NCBI GenBank assembly: GCA_029747015.1
Contig: JAKOGI010000057.1
Coordinates: 927,501-991,500, forward strand
Source: Carnegiea gigantea
Taxonomy: Eukaryota; Streptophyta; Magnoliopsida; Caryophyllales; Cactaceae
Reading direction: 5' to 3'
DNA: 64,000 nt
The position numbers and the translations under genes were made by a program. Shown piece after piece: positions 37,852 to 49,334 of the stretch. How positions within the stretch are numbered: the first letter of the stretch is position 1; every line of letters starts with the position of its first letter. Under the pieces are notes generated by a model. That model saw only the letters and a program-made list of their open reading frames with translations, was not told the origin of the DNA and did no database searches.

Positions 37852-38829
37852 TGTTAACTATAGGAGTCACATATTGATTTTGACGATAGCAAACAATAAT
37901 AATTAGTGTTATATGTGAAATTATGAAGTGACTTGTTTTTATCATTAGCTGTTGATTAGGCTATGAAAATGAGTGTTACGCAAATTCAAAATATGCATGG
38001 ACAAAGTAGTTCTTTTATACTAATAACTAGTAAGTCATGTGTATGATTATGGAGAGAAAATATGTGTGCATCATTTAATATCAAAATGATTTTATTTGAT
38101 TGATAAATTGGGGGGTTAACTAAAGATAATATTTAGCTAATTCAAAATTTGAATTTCAAAATTTGAAGAATCAAATCACTTGATATTCTCTTGCTATGAT
38201 TTTATCTTCACAAAATAAGCATGCTTCTAATCCTATATACTTGCCATGAATAAATGATATGATTTGATCTTGCAAATTGAAATCACATAAAGAAAAATTA
38301 TACTGATGATATTACAAAAGAACATCGAAATTGGAAGGATGATAGCATCTTAATCAAGAATCACTAAAGCCTATAAATAGAGGCCAAAGGAGGAAGAGCA
38401 AGCAACCAAGCAAGTTGAAAAGCATCAAGTCTTACATTGTGACATTGTTCTAAATATTGTATTGAGATCAAAAGTTGTGATTGTAAGGAATTGTTCTTTA
38501 TTAAAGAGTAAACTTAGGAATTGTGAGGTCAACTCCCCAAAGCTTAAATCAAGAGATTGATTTAAGTATTTGACATTTTTAGAGTGGGGTAGCTCTGAGA
38601 GATTGTTAAGAGTTGATCTTAATAAGAAAAGTAGAGTGTTGAATCTTAGAGTTAGATAATTCTAGGCAGAGACCTAAGCCTAATTGATGCCCAACCTCAT
38701 TAAAACATCATTGTGCATTGTCTATATTTAACTTCTGTTCTTGCTTTCGATTTTGAAATTTAGGTTTTTACAATCACCCTATTGATCACCTCCCTCTAAG
38801 GTAATCTGATTTGGGGCTCTATATGTGCT
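37852..38829 (+). repeat. 3' LTR of a Sirevirus-like element (right end approximate)
   Basis: It starts TGTTAACTATAGG directly after the last PPT and has the TTTTGACGATAGCAAAC word near its start and a CCTATAAATAGAGG TATA box (38371). It ends in the AATCACCCTATTGATCACCTCC block that corresponds to the end of the LTR at 33247. The exact right end is not resolved and no TSD is seen. Confidence 0.6.
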
Positions 38830-38961
38830 AAATATGTTTCCTTCTTAGGGTTTGAATGGAAGCCACACCTCTGTTCTAGAAGAAGCTTACAAACATGTTA
38901 TTGGACACTACATGACTTAGGCATAAATCTTATGCTCAAGAATAGACAGTGAAAATGATGA

Positions 38962-38995
38962 CATATTTATGAATTTAAAGGGCGTGTTCGGCAAC
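38962..38995 (+). repeat. Left copy of a 34-bp duplication flanking element C
   Basis: It matches 45770-45803 with a single difference (CATA versus CATG). The right half equals the terminal bases of the MITE at 45788. See the finding on element C. Confidence 0.9.
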
Positions 38996-39008
38996 GGCGC
39001 CAAAAACT

Positions 39009-40343
39009 TGTTGTAATTTCCGCAAGCGTACGGTTGTCGTTGTAATGTTAACGGGTGTCGATCCTCAGGGATGGTTGTGAAATTTGGTTACCGAAAATTC
39101 TAAACAAATTTAAAATTAAATGCTAATTTCCCGACTTTAAAATCAAGTTATTCTACCAATTACTAGACTATTAATTCATGGAATTGCAAGCTCTAACTAG
39201 CAAAGGTGAAATCAAAAATGAGAATGAAGCAACAAACTGAAAATAATTTGAGCCCACAACACTTAGCTGTAATGATTTATTTTTCATACAAATGCCCGCT
39301 TCCATTGATACAGAGCAAAGTGAACACGCAGAGCAAAGAAAAAAAGCAGTTAAATTCGATTCAAACAGTAAATTTGATGCCAGTAGAAAACCCTCTTCAT
39401 TCAAGAAACAATCCGAAATGCGAATTTAATAAAAATAGCCCAATTTGCATAAATTCAGAATGTAATTTTTTTGGATCTTCAACTGGAAAAAACCAGAACT
39501 CAAAGAAACGGGAAGAACTGCTACTCTACTCTATGCTAATCTCCTCTCTACGCTACCCGAACTTGATGCCAGTTTCTCTGCCATTCGAGCCTTCTTTTAA
39601 GCTCCAGAATTCGCCCCCTCGGTCCCCTCATTAATTCCGAATTCGTGGCGAATTCATGGCCCCGAATTCCTTTGTTTGTAACAGCCAAACCAAGAATTGA
39701 TGGAGGAAGATGAAGGGGAGAGAGAGGAGGTAAAACAGTTGAGAGGGGGAGGCGAAGCGCCATGGCTGGACTATTTCATGTCCTCTGTTTCATGTGCTGC
39801 TCTTATGCGAAGAAGAAGAGGAGGAGATGAAGAGCTGTGCAACTCACGTGACAAGGGCGTGAGGAATAAGTGAGAAGCAGACTGGGTCAGCGCAGGGGAA
39901 GGGGATGGCGTGTGGGCTGAGAAATGGGGGAGGCAGTCTGGCATGGAAATAAGGGAGCAAACGGGCCAAACCCGCTGAGAGAAAAAAAGAGAGGAAGAGA
40001 ACAGGGGGGAAACGCTGGGCTGGTCTGCCGACTGGGAACCAACCGAAGCCCAGACCCACGCGTGAATGAGGTCCTATGAGGAGGAAGAAGGAAGCTGGGT
40101 TCAGTTCATAAGGCCAGTTGGGCCTGGAAATTAGGCTTCGGCTTCATCCTTATTTTCTTTCTTGTATGCTTCAATGTGATCCAACTCCAGCGCTTGGTTG
40201 AGTGAATTTATTTATTTTCTTCAAGTTACTTCCAATTCCTACAAAATAAACACAAATATTATTAGAAGTCTAATTTAACCATTTATTCCGAGCAATTATT
40301 AAATAATTTAAGGGTATAAAATATCATAATTTTAGGTTGAACA
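39009..40343 (-). repeat. 3' LTR of element C
   Basis: 1335 bp, TGTTGTAATTTCC...GGTTGAACA in plus orientation. Open frames inside are duplicated in the other LTR and have no coding features. Confidence 0.92.
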
Positions 40344-41661
40344 AATACCCCCACACCTAAGTTTTGCTCGTCCTCGAGTAAAACAAAATGAAAAATTCTA
40401 GAGAAAAGAAAACAAAACAAAATTCTAACTCACTTTCGTAGGAATCACGGTTGCACTTAGCATGTGCAACAAGCCCTTTAAACCCCTAGGTTACCCTTAG
40501 TGGACGAGTAAGGTCTCGTGAGGGTTTACAACAGATTTACCAACAAAATCCATAAAAGCAAACAAAGACAGAAAATAGAAAATCTTTTTTTTCTTTTTTT
40601 TTTCAAAAATTAATATGTACAAAAATGAAAAAAGATATATACATTCTAATTAACTAAATCACCCATATAGCAAAGATAGTAGCTTGCATATAAACAAAAT
40701 GTACTCATCAAGGCTCTGTACCCTGTGAATGACATTGAAGCACTAACTTTTCATCCCAATTTTACACTAAAGCTTTGAATCATTCCCTGTGCTTGTGTGC
40801 ATGTGTTACATCATCCTAAGGTTTAGGTTTACCAGAATCAATCTCAACCCCACTTAATTAACACATATTACATTATTGATTAATCAACATAGGAAGCAAA
40901 CTTTTCCAGTAGCAATATTGCCTTAAAGGGTAACACCCAGTCGCGCATGCCTCAAAGGGTTGCTTGTCGTTCCAAATTTCATTTTTTTTTCAATTCTTTC
41001 TTCTTTTTTTTTTATTCTTTCTCTTTTTTTTCTTTCATTTATTCTTTTCCTTTTTTTTTCCTTTTTTTTTCAAAGTAATTGTGTCTAAAACAAGTGGGAG
41101 AGCCGATCATGAAAAACTAATACCATAAGACAATGAGGATGAAAGAAATAGGGATTAGATCATACAGCGATAATGAACAAATGAGGTTAGAATTATGGCT
41201 AAGAATGACACACCGAGGATGGAGACCTAATATGCACATCAGTTCATATGCAAGCTAAAAATCAAGGTATAGGGAATTTAAGCTGATCAGAATGATACAA
41301 AACTTCCCCAAAAACCAAGACAAAAATCTTTTTGGATTTTATGAAAATTGGTTTTTTTTTAATTGGTTTCAAAAATTTTCGAAAAATAGGCACCTCACCC
41401 CTACATCAAAACTCCACAATGTCCTCATTGTGAGAGCTAAGACGCCAAAACGCAACACATAAGCAATACATAAGACCGAGACAAAACGCAAATATATACA
41501 AACTCACAAAACACAACCAAAGAAAATCAAAGAAAATAAAAAACTCACAGAACAAAACAACTAAGAACAAAACAAAATACAACCAAGGGTTAAAAGAAGA
41601 GAAAGAAATTCCAAATTTCTCCTCAAGATCGATCACCCATTACAATCCTAAATATCTACAG
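40344..41661 (-). other. Conserved non-coding region of element C between gag and PPT
   Basis: Blocks of this region match element B (55304-56860) closely although their LTRs differ. They include CTCGTCCTCGAGTAAAA, CTTTCGTAGGAATCACGGTTG, GGACGAGTAAGGTCTCGTGA, repeated CCTCAAAGGGTAACACCCAG units and CACAATGTCCTCATTG. No reading frame is conserved between them. Poly-pyrimidine runs fill 40985-41075. Confidence 0.75.
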
Positions 41662-43368
41662 CTAAGAGAAAGAAAAGAAAATGAGAAAAAAAACAAAGAG
41701 GGAAGAGAAGGGAATGGAACGATCATACCAGGTCAGGTGCAGAATTTCACCTAAGCTAAAGCCTCCTGATATAACTAGAGGCTCATGGAGCGTCAGCCAC
41801 TCCATCACAATGCATAAGCTGTTATTCAAATCAAAACCCATTAGCGCACGTAGCAGCTTATCATATAAACAAGACCAACTCTCAAGAAGCTGGAAGCAGG
41901 AAACAGCAACGAGTTGGAACAAGAAAGAGTACATCCACCATTGCAATTCAGCACAAGTAAGAGCCCGTTTCAACTTGTCAAACTGGTGGGCCCAAATACC
42001 AAACAGGCAGACATATGCAAAAGTAGCCAGCGAAGAGGTCATCGGCCTAGAAATGTAATCATTATGAAAGAACGGTCTAAGCAAATCAGAGGGTCCTAAG
42101 TCCACAAGTCCATTAAGGTCAATATGTGTAGGAGTCTGGTCTAAAGCAAAATTCTCAGGGGCAGCAAAGTCAGACTTGTGAGATTCAAAGAGGAGTTCAG
42201 CTTGGATCGGGCCAAAAGAAAAAGATTCATAATCAGCACACAAGTCCACATCCAAACTCACAGTGATATCAAAACAGAACGACTCATATTCAACAAGAAG
42301 TGAGGCATGAGGAATTAGAGGGTCAAAAGAGAATGGTTCATATTCAATACAAAAACCCTCCTCAAGATGTGCAGTAATATCAAATCCACATGAAAAAGAT
42401 TCACATTCAACAGACAGACTATCAACATTAAATTCCAAATTACTGGGCTCAACTTCCTTTTCACATGACTCCTGTGCAGAAATGTATTCTGACTCATCAT
42501 GATGTTCAACTATAGTAGTGATGCTTACGTCTAACTCACCAGTATGCTCAGATTCCTGACCCTCTTCAGACTCAGAAGAGTCGTCAAAAATGGTGGGTGG
42601 GTCTGTATAAACTAGGACGTCCTGTTGTGAGCTAGTGTGGAGTGCAAGGTCGGGAGATAGAGACATAGGGAAGCCATCATCTTGTTCTAAACTAGGCAAA
42701 GGCTGGGCATCATTCAAGCTAGGCCTAGGAAGACAAGAGGGCTCAAAATCATCAAAAAGACTAACTTCTAATTTAGAATATCCTAAACTAGAGTCAGGCT
42801 TAATACAATTCTCCCTACTCTGACTGAAACAATGAGAATATTCAGTAATTTGCACTTTCATGGTCTTTACCATTTTAGCAGTCAATTCATTAATTCTCTT
42901 CTCAACACTAGCACATTGAGCATCAAAATAGTCACGATATGGACAAGAACAAGCATCATGGGCAGAAGATTCACAATAATCGCACCAAACAGGAGGCACA
43001 GAAGCATAAGGGGAGTCATTCGAATCTATAAAATGACCTCGGGAGTAAGGATTAGCATAAAAAGCAGACTCAGCATAAGTTGGGTACTTTAAGTTCATTT
43101 TAGCTTGTTCAAACTCATAAGTATCCCAAGCTAACCTTTCAAAGAAATCTCAAATCTCATCTTGAGATCTAGACAACAATCCTAGCAAACCTCCTGAGCA
43201 CATGGACTCAACAATACCCCTAAATTCAGCATTTAGACCCAAAACAATAACCTCACAAATTTTCCATTTCTCAAAAGGTTGATTCAACTGAGCACAGTAA
43301 TCGTTAAGTCTAGACAAATAATACCAGAAAGATTCACGCTCATATTGTGGGAATTTAAATACTGGCAT
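41662..43368 (-). pseudogene. Gag-like ORF of element C with one in-frame stop
   Basis: On the minus strand the frame starts at 43368 (MPVFKFPQYERESFWYYLSRL), in the C-terminal half of a Gypsy capsid domain. It is interrupted by TGA at 43152-43150 and continues with DFFERLAWDTYEFEQA. Element B has Trp at the aligned position (DEAWELLEWLARDTYEFE), so the stop is a TGG-to-TGA change. A CCHC knuckle follows (CDYCESSAHDACSCP, about 42985-42940). The rest is an acidic, Ser/Asp/Glu-rich region and a hydrophobic C-terminus. Without the stop it would be about 568 residues. Gag would let the element be packaged by a helper's machinery. Confidence 0.82.
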
Positions 43369-44407
43369 TCTTTTTTTTTTCTTTTTTTTTAAATAGAATT
43401 TTTCACTTTTTACGATTTTCAATTTTTTTAAGGTTTTTTTTTTATTGATTGAAAGAAAAATGACTCGAGGACACTAATTACAAAGTAATAACTAAAACAA
43501 AAACAAGAGACTGAAATAGTCAAGTTAAGCATACAGAATAAACTAACAAAAATAAAACTATGGGACCAAAAGAAAAGAAAGACCAAAGAGACAAATCACA
43601 AAGCATGAGCATCTTTTTTTTTTCTTCTTTTTTTTGATTTTTTTCTTTTCTTTTCTTTTCTTTAAAGCCACAAAATGACAAAACAAAACAAAAAGAGTGA
43701 ATCAAAACTAAAAACAATTCACAAACAAAAAATAAGCAAAATTCAAACAAAAGCACAAACACCAAGAAACTAAAAATAAATAAAACTATACCTAAACAAC
43801 CTAATTCTAAAAATAAAATTAAAACAGAAAATAACACTCCTAAAATTAAAACTAAAAATACATCAAATTCCACACAGTCACAAGGGACATAAATATAATT
43901 TTTCTCAAATTGTTTCTATTCCCAAACAGTGCAGAAAAATGCAAACAGAAAATTAAGTCCAAAATTCACAGAAAAATCTAAACAGCCCCAAACATTCCAG
44001 AAAAATTCACACACACTCTAAAAATCATGCTGAATCTAGGAAAAATATCAAAATAGCAAAAATCATACCAAAAGTTGCCCAGAAAATTCGAACAGTATGT
44101 GAAAATTGGTGAAAAATCTGCACTTTAAATATTTCCGGATCAGTTCAACCTTGAATTTTTTCACTGCATATAAACCAAACTGATTAGTACTGTTTTTTTT
44201 TTCAACAATGAAAGCATCTAAAAATTAAAATTAAACTAATCATGACACAAACAAAAATCGAAATCAAAATATAAACTAAATTCAATAATAAAACTAAACT
44301 AAACTATTACAACAAAAATTACGACTCAACTAAAACGAAAACGAAAACGACTCTAACGACTCGAATAATCAAACTATGACTCGATGTAACCAAATTTCAC
44401 AACGCCA

Positions 44408-44425
44408 TCCCCGGCAACGGTGCCA
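44408..44425 (-). promoter_or_regulatory. Primer binding site of element C (tRNA-Asp)
   Basis: The plus strand matches the 3' end of plant tRNA-Asp(GTC), CCA included, with one mismatch (T for C at 44421). It is separated from the 5' LTR by six bases (AAAACT). Confidence 0.9.
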
Positions 44426-44431
44426 AAAACT

Positions 44432-45769
44432 TGTTGTAATTTCCGCAAGCGTATGGTTGTTGTTGTAACGTTAACCGGTGTCGATCCTCAGGGATGGTTG
44501 TGAAATTTGGTTACCGAAAATTCTAAACAAATTTAAAATTAAATGCTAATTTCCCAACTTTAAAATCAAGTTATTCTACCAATTACTAGGCTATTAATTC
44601 ATGGAATTGCAAGCTCTAACTAGCAAAGGCGACATCAAAAATGAGAATGAAGCACCAAACTGAAAATAATTTGAGCCCACAACACTTAGCTGTAATGATT
44701 TATTTTTCATACAAATCTTCACTTCCATTGATACAGAGCAAAGTGAACACGCAGAGCAAAGAAAAAAAAGCAGTTAAATTCGATTCAAACAGTAAATTTG
44801 ATGCCAGTAGAAAACCCTCTTCATTCAAGAAACAATCCGAAATGCGAATTTAATAAAAATAGCCCAATTTGCATAATTTCAGAATGTAATTTTTTTGGAT
44901 CTTCAACTGGAAAAAACCAGAACTCAAAGAAACGGGAAGAACTGCTACTCTACTCTATGCTAATCTCCTCTCTACGCTACCCGAACTTGATGCCAGTTGC
45001 TCTGCCATTCGAGCCTTCTTTTAAGCTCCAGAAGTCGCCCCCTCGGTCCCCCCATTAATTCCGAATTCGTGGCGAATTCATGGCCCCGAATTCCTTTGGT
45101 TGTAACAGCCAAACCAAGAATTGATGGAGGAAGATGAAGGAGAGAGAGAGGAGGTAAAACAGTTGAGAGGGGGAGGCGAAGCGCCATGGCTGGACTATTT
45201 CATGTCCTCTGTTTCATGTGCTGCTCTTATGTGAAGAAGAAGAGGAGGAGATGAAGAGCTGTGCAACTCACGTGACAAGGGCGTGAGGAATAAGTGAGAA
45301 GCAGACTGGGTCAGCGCAGGGGAAGGGGATGGCGTGTGGGCTGAGAAATGGGGGAGGCAGTCTGGCATGGAAATAAGGGAGCAAACGGGCCAAACCCGCT
45401 GAGAGAAAAAAAGAGAGGAAGAGAAGGGGGGGGGGATACACTGGGCTGGTCTGCCGACTGGGAACCAACCGAAGCCCAGGCCCATGCGTGAATGAGGTCT
45501 TATGAGGAGGAAGAAGGAAGCTGGGTTCAGTTCATAAGGCCAGTTGGGCCTGGAAATTGGGCTTCGGCTTCATCCTTATTTTCTTTCTTGTATGCTTCAA
45601 TGTGATCCAACTCCAGCACTTATTTGAGTAAATTTATTTATTTTCTTCAAGTTACTTCCAATTCCTACAAAATAAACAAAAACATTATTAGAAATCTAAT
45701 TTAACCATTTATTCCGAGCAATTATTAAATAATTTAAGGGTATAAAATATCATAATTTCAGGTTGAACA
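44432..45769 (-). repeat. 5' LTR of element C
   Basis: 1338 bp, with the same termini as 39009-40343. Confidence 0.92.
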
Positions 45770-45787
45770 CATGTTTATGAATTTAAA

Positions 45788-46224
45788 GGGCGTGTTCGGC
45801 AACAGTGTTTTGGGTAGCGTTTAGCATTTTGACTAAATCAATGGACTAATTAATTAGATAACTTTTAGTATTCGGTAACATAGTATTTTGACTAGTATTT
45901 TAAGTAGCGTTTATCTTTTTAAGCTGTGTTTATGAAAACCTAATGGTATTAACGTTTGGCGTTCAAAAGTAGCGTTTCATATTTTTTGGCCAAAAAATAT
46001 CCTTTGAAAATTTTATCTTTGGGAATTATCTATATCCTTTTATGTCAATTTATATTAATCAGCTAACCCAACAGCTAAATTTACCGTGCACATTTATTTC
46101 AACTGCTCATCTAAACAGCTATCCGCTAATAGCTAAATTAGAAATGCTATTCGCTATCTATACAACTATTCGCTAACTGAACAGCTATCTTCTACTTGAA
46201 CCGCTAATTTTGCCGAATAGGACC
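45788..46224 (-). mobile_element. hAT-like MITE copy 2 (opposite orientation to 13464-13897)
   Basis: Ends GGGCGTGTTCGGCAAC and GCCGAATAGGACC form a TIR. The interior contains the TTTTTTGGCCAAAAAA-type palindrome and CGCTA/AGCGT words also found in copy 1. It abuts the right copy of element C's 34-bp flanking duplication, which includes its first 16 bases. No clear 8-bp TSD. Confidence 0.72.
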
Positions 46225-46329
46225 AAAGTTATGAAATGAGTTTCACAGGCAAGGGAAAACTCGAGAGGAGGAAGTGATTGGCATTTTAGGATCAGGAGAA
46301 CCTCATATCCTTGCAAAAGATACAGGACA

Positions 46330-46951
46330 TGTTGGGATTTGTCCCAAATTTCTCTACTGGTTTTAGAAACAATTAAATTATTTTCTTTTTTTGAAGATTA
46401 TTGCTTGGCACCCAAGGCTCAAGTTGTGTGGATGGAGATATTTTATTTTATAAACATTATATTATTTTTATATTTTGTATTGAATATTTTTTTTCTGTAA
46501 AGATAATGCTTGGTGGCCAAAACATATGTTTACGGCTAAGGCTAAACCCTTAGTACATTTAGGGTTTCAATATAAATACTAGGTTGTTTAACCTTGTTTT
46601 GGTGCAGACATTTGGGAGTGCCTCTCGGTACTTCTCTTTTCTATTCCACATTTTATTGAGAGATTTTTGTTGTAATTGATTTCTTTTTTGGGTGTTTGCT
46701 TTAAGATCTTTATCTCTCTTATCGATCTCTTCCTTTGGCATTAGCTTAGAGATTGTTTTGTACTCACTCATATCATAGTGAATTTTGTATCGCTGCTGCC
46801 GCCTGTAGTTTTCTTCCGATTTGGGTTTCTATGTAAAACTCATGTGTGTACAATTATCTTTTTTTGATCTTGTTTTATGTTCTCCAATATTTACACCCTT
46901 TATCGCTTTTGCATATATTAAGCTTGAATTTTAATTATTATTTTCTTAACA
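46330..46951 (+). repeat. 5' LTR of element D
   Basis: 622 bp, TGTTGGGATTTGTCCC...TTCTTAACA, with a TATAAATAC box at about 46571. Diverged from the other LTR by many substitutions, so the insertion is older than B or C. Confidence 0.88.
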
Positions 46952-47097
46952 AGTGGTATCAAAGTTGGAGTCATTGATCCGGATTTCGAGCATTTTCTTG
47001 AAGGATGTTTTCCATTAATATTGAGAATTTTGACATCATAACAAGATCAATTTTGCCGTGTTCGTCCATTTCAAGGAATTTGGTCCAAGATGGCGTT

Positions 47098-47741
47098 TGT
47101 TAGGATTTGTCCCAAATTCATTTGCCTGTTTTAAAACAATTAAATTATTCTCTTTTTTTGAAAATTATTACTTGGCACCTAAGGCTCAAGTTGTGTGGTT
47201 TGAGATATTTTATTTTATGAAAATTATATTATTTTTATATTTTTTATTGAATATTTTTTTCCTTTTCTATAAAGATGATGCTTGGTGGCTAGGACATCTA
47301 TTTGTGGCTAAGGCTAAACCCTTGGTACATTTGGGGTTTCACTATAAATACTAGGTTGTTTAATTAACCTTGTTTGGTGCAGGGCCTTTGGGAGTGCCTC
47401 TCAGCACTTCCTTTTTCCTATTCCACATTTTATTGAGAGCTAGTATTGAAAGATTTTTGTTGTAATTGATCTCTTCTTTGGGCATTTGCTTTGAGATCTT
47501 TATCTCTCTTATTGATCTCTTCCTTAGGCGTTTGCTTTAATATCGTTTTGTACTAACTTATATTGTAGTGGATTTTGTGTCGTTGTTGCCGCCTTTGGTT
47601 TTCCCCCGATTTGGGTTTCCATGTAAAAGTCATGTGCCTACAATTATCTTTTTTTGATCTTGTCTTATATTCTCCAATATCTACATGCTTTATCGCTGGT
47701 ATATATACTATGCTCGAATTTCAATTACTATTTTCTTAGTA
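47098..47741 (+). repeat. 3' LTR of element D
   Basis: 644 bp starting TGTTAGGATTTGTCCC. The last bases are TTAGTA where the partner has TTAACA. The GGACA duplication follows at once. Confidence 0.88.
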
Positions 47742-48282
47742 GGACAAGGACAGTTTTTGGTAGATTTTTCGTGGGATTTATGTCCTCAAGGCATACCAAG
47801 CAAGCAGGGGAATATGTATGAGCTCAGGGGTCAGAAAAAGGTGTGTATTTCTATGTAGTTTGATTAGCCACGCCCCAGTTTGCTAGCAGATAAAGAAGTT
47901 ACTTCTAGGCAATTTTTTCGACATGGTAAAGCAAAATACATCAAACACTCTTCTACGGCTTTTTGTTGGGAGTAGCTGCATTTGATGTTTTCAATCGAGG
48001 ATCTGCAGGAAGCATTTAATTTTTCCTTCTTTTGTGTTTACCTCGTGCGGTTTGTCCAGGTGATTATTATGCCTGGTATAAAATCCAACTATGAAACTGA
48101 ATATAATAGACAGAAAGATGGGCAGAATTTCATCACTGTAGTTAAATTCTCTCCTCAACATCCCCATGGAAAAGCAGTAGCACTCTTTAGCTTGAAATCA
48201 GGGTTTCTCCAGTTACGATACCCTGCTTCTCGAAAGTATACCTTAGATATACACATTAAATAAACATTTCAGACCTCACTAA

Positions 48283-48506
48283 GGCTCTGTTCTTTTTGTT
48301 GGTAAATTCTAATTTACCAATTTCAACTCATTTCAATCCACTAATTTAACCAACTTCTACTTATCATATAAAAAATATACCAACTTCAACCCATTTCACT
48401 CAACTTCAACCCACTTCAACCATAGTTCAACCAAAAAAAAAAAAAAACCATTTCAATCAACTGTACCCATTTTCCAACCCTATTTTCCAACGAAAAGAAC
48501 AGATTC
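48283..48506. mobile_element. Tourist-like (PIF/Harbinger) MITE, TSD TAA
   Basis: Ends GGCTCTGTTCTTTTTGTTGG and, inverted, GAATCTGTTCTTTTCGTTGG. TAA at 48280-48282 and 48507-48509. 224 bp with CAACTTCAACCCA-like repeats inside and no ORF. TIR plus TAA TSD fits Tourist MITEs. Confidence 0.82.
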
Positions 48507-49105
48507 TAAGCATGAAATTTTGAGAAACGGATCAAGGAAGACTGGTTTCTCACACCAGGAATCATCTCGGCCCAATTCTCCGCGACATTTTGATCTGCAA
48601 TAGTGGTCTTAAACCCACCGAAATGTGTAAGAACAACAAACATCAAGCCTCTGAACTACATGAAACTGCTATAATGTGTGGTGGGGCTTGTAGCAGTGGT
48701 GAGGGTGGCTGTGGACGAGGATGTGGTGGTGGACGCATGCAGAGCAGGAACATGTGGTGGCGGGCGTTGTGGAAGTTCCTGTGGAAGCAATGCTTGTTGC
48801 CGAGGACGTTGTGGAGGTTCTCGTAGTAGCAGTGCTCGTTGTAAAGGACAATGTGGTGGATCTTGTCGAGGCTAGGCCACTAGGAGGCTCTATGAAATTG
48901 GTCGTACGTCTTTGATGCAGAATACAAGACGCTTCCTGAATGAACATGCTAAGAAGGTCAAATGCTTAACATAAATAAACCCAAAAAACACTCTGTATAC
49001 AGTGTCTAATTTAATAAATGTTAAAATACTGTACTACTGTTAAATCATGTGGATTTATACAGCAGTTGATGTAATAAAGGAGGTTTGTGTTGTGAGAAAG
49101 ATGAA

Positions 49106-49334
49106 TTTTTTTTTTTAAGGTAAGTGGGCCCAATCCAATGGGCTCCTATCTCCGAGTACCTAGTGAGTCTTGACAGTTTAGGAAGGGAATGTCAAAGCCT
49201 GGACAAGAGTCCAAAAACACAAGCTCACCCACACACAATTCTGCACAAAGTAGAACTGTGCCCCAGGATTGAACCCGGGAGATGGGGGTGGCAGATGTTG
49301 TGCTAGCCACACATGCCAACACAACTGCGATGAC
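49106..49334 (-). mobile_element. tRNA-derived SINE with 9-bp TSD
   Basis: On the minus strand the head holds a box A-like TGGCTAGCACAA (about 49300) and box B-like GGTTCAATCC (about 49269-49278). The body is about 200 bases and ends in a poly-A run (T-run at 49106-49115 on plus). AAAGATGAA flanks both sides (49097-49105 and 49335-49343). Internal Pol III boxes, 3' poly-A and variable-length TSD are the SINE hallmarks. Confidence 0.82.

Larger units (their letters stand above)
39009..45769 (-). mobile_element. Element C: gag-only (TR-GAG type) LTR retrotransposon, tRNA-Asp primed
   Basis: Two 1.33-kb LTRs, about 2% different by eye, flank a 4.1-kb interior. On the minus strand the interior has a tRNA-Asp PBS, one gag-like ORF, a long conserved non-coding region and a PPT (TGTGGGGGTATT). 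No protease, RT, RNase H or integrase motif is present. This is the structure described as TR-GAG for non-autonomous plant Gypsy-related elements. It is the sister of element B. No 5-bp TSD is found. Confidence 0.9.
46330..47741 (+). mobile_element. Element D: internally deleted Copia element, TSD GGACA
   Basis: Two LTRs of about 0.62-0.64 kb surround only 146 bases. GGACA lies on both sides (46325-46329 and 47742-47746). The interior keeps a mutated iMet PBS (TGGTATCAAAG, 46954), a short gag start and the PPT-like TGGTCCAAGATGGCGT. Same family and same deletion style as element E at 11271-12768, in the opposite orientation. Confidence 0.9.
46249..48875 (+). pseudogene. Disrupted gene resembling the C-terminus of a glycine-rich domain protein (GRDP/DUF1399)
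   Basis: An exon opens after TTTCACAG (46249; QGKTREEEVIGILGSGEPHILAKDTGQ), is split by element D, and resumes in frame at 47747 (GQFLVDFSWDLCPQG...ELRGQKK) to a GTGTGT donor at 47841. A phase-0 exon follows TTTGTCCAG (48060; VIIMPGIKSNYETEY...ITVVKFSPQHPHGKAVALFSLKSG). A Tourist MITE then intervenes. From 48510 there is EDWFLTPGIISAQF, a frameshift, and a Gly/Cys-rich tail (MCGGACSSGEGGCGRGCGGG; a second frameshift; CGGGRCGSSCGSNACCRGRCGGS) ending at 48875. AATAAA signals lie at 48974, 49013 and 49073. The LTPGI plus KAVALF context and the Gly/Cys tail resemble plant GRDP proteins. This is from memory of the family, so the name is tentative. Upstream exons are not found. Confidence 0.5.

Noticed and set aside
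39206..39634. Plus-strand ORFs in element C's LTR, also at 44641-45058
   Set aside because: Duplicated only because both LTRs contain them. They lack motifs and differ by frameshift between copies.
45770..45774. CATGT as a normal 5-bp TSD of element C
   Set aside because: The left side has AAACT next to the LTR. The only flanking match is the 34-bp duplication beyond the extra PBS.
48669..48947. Thr/Ser-rich minus-strand ORF
   Set aside because: It is the antisense of the Gly/Cys-rich tail of the GRDP-like remnant.
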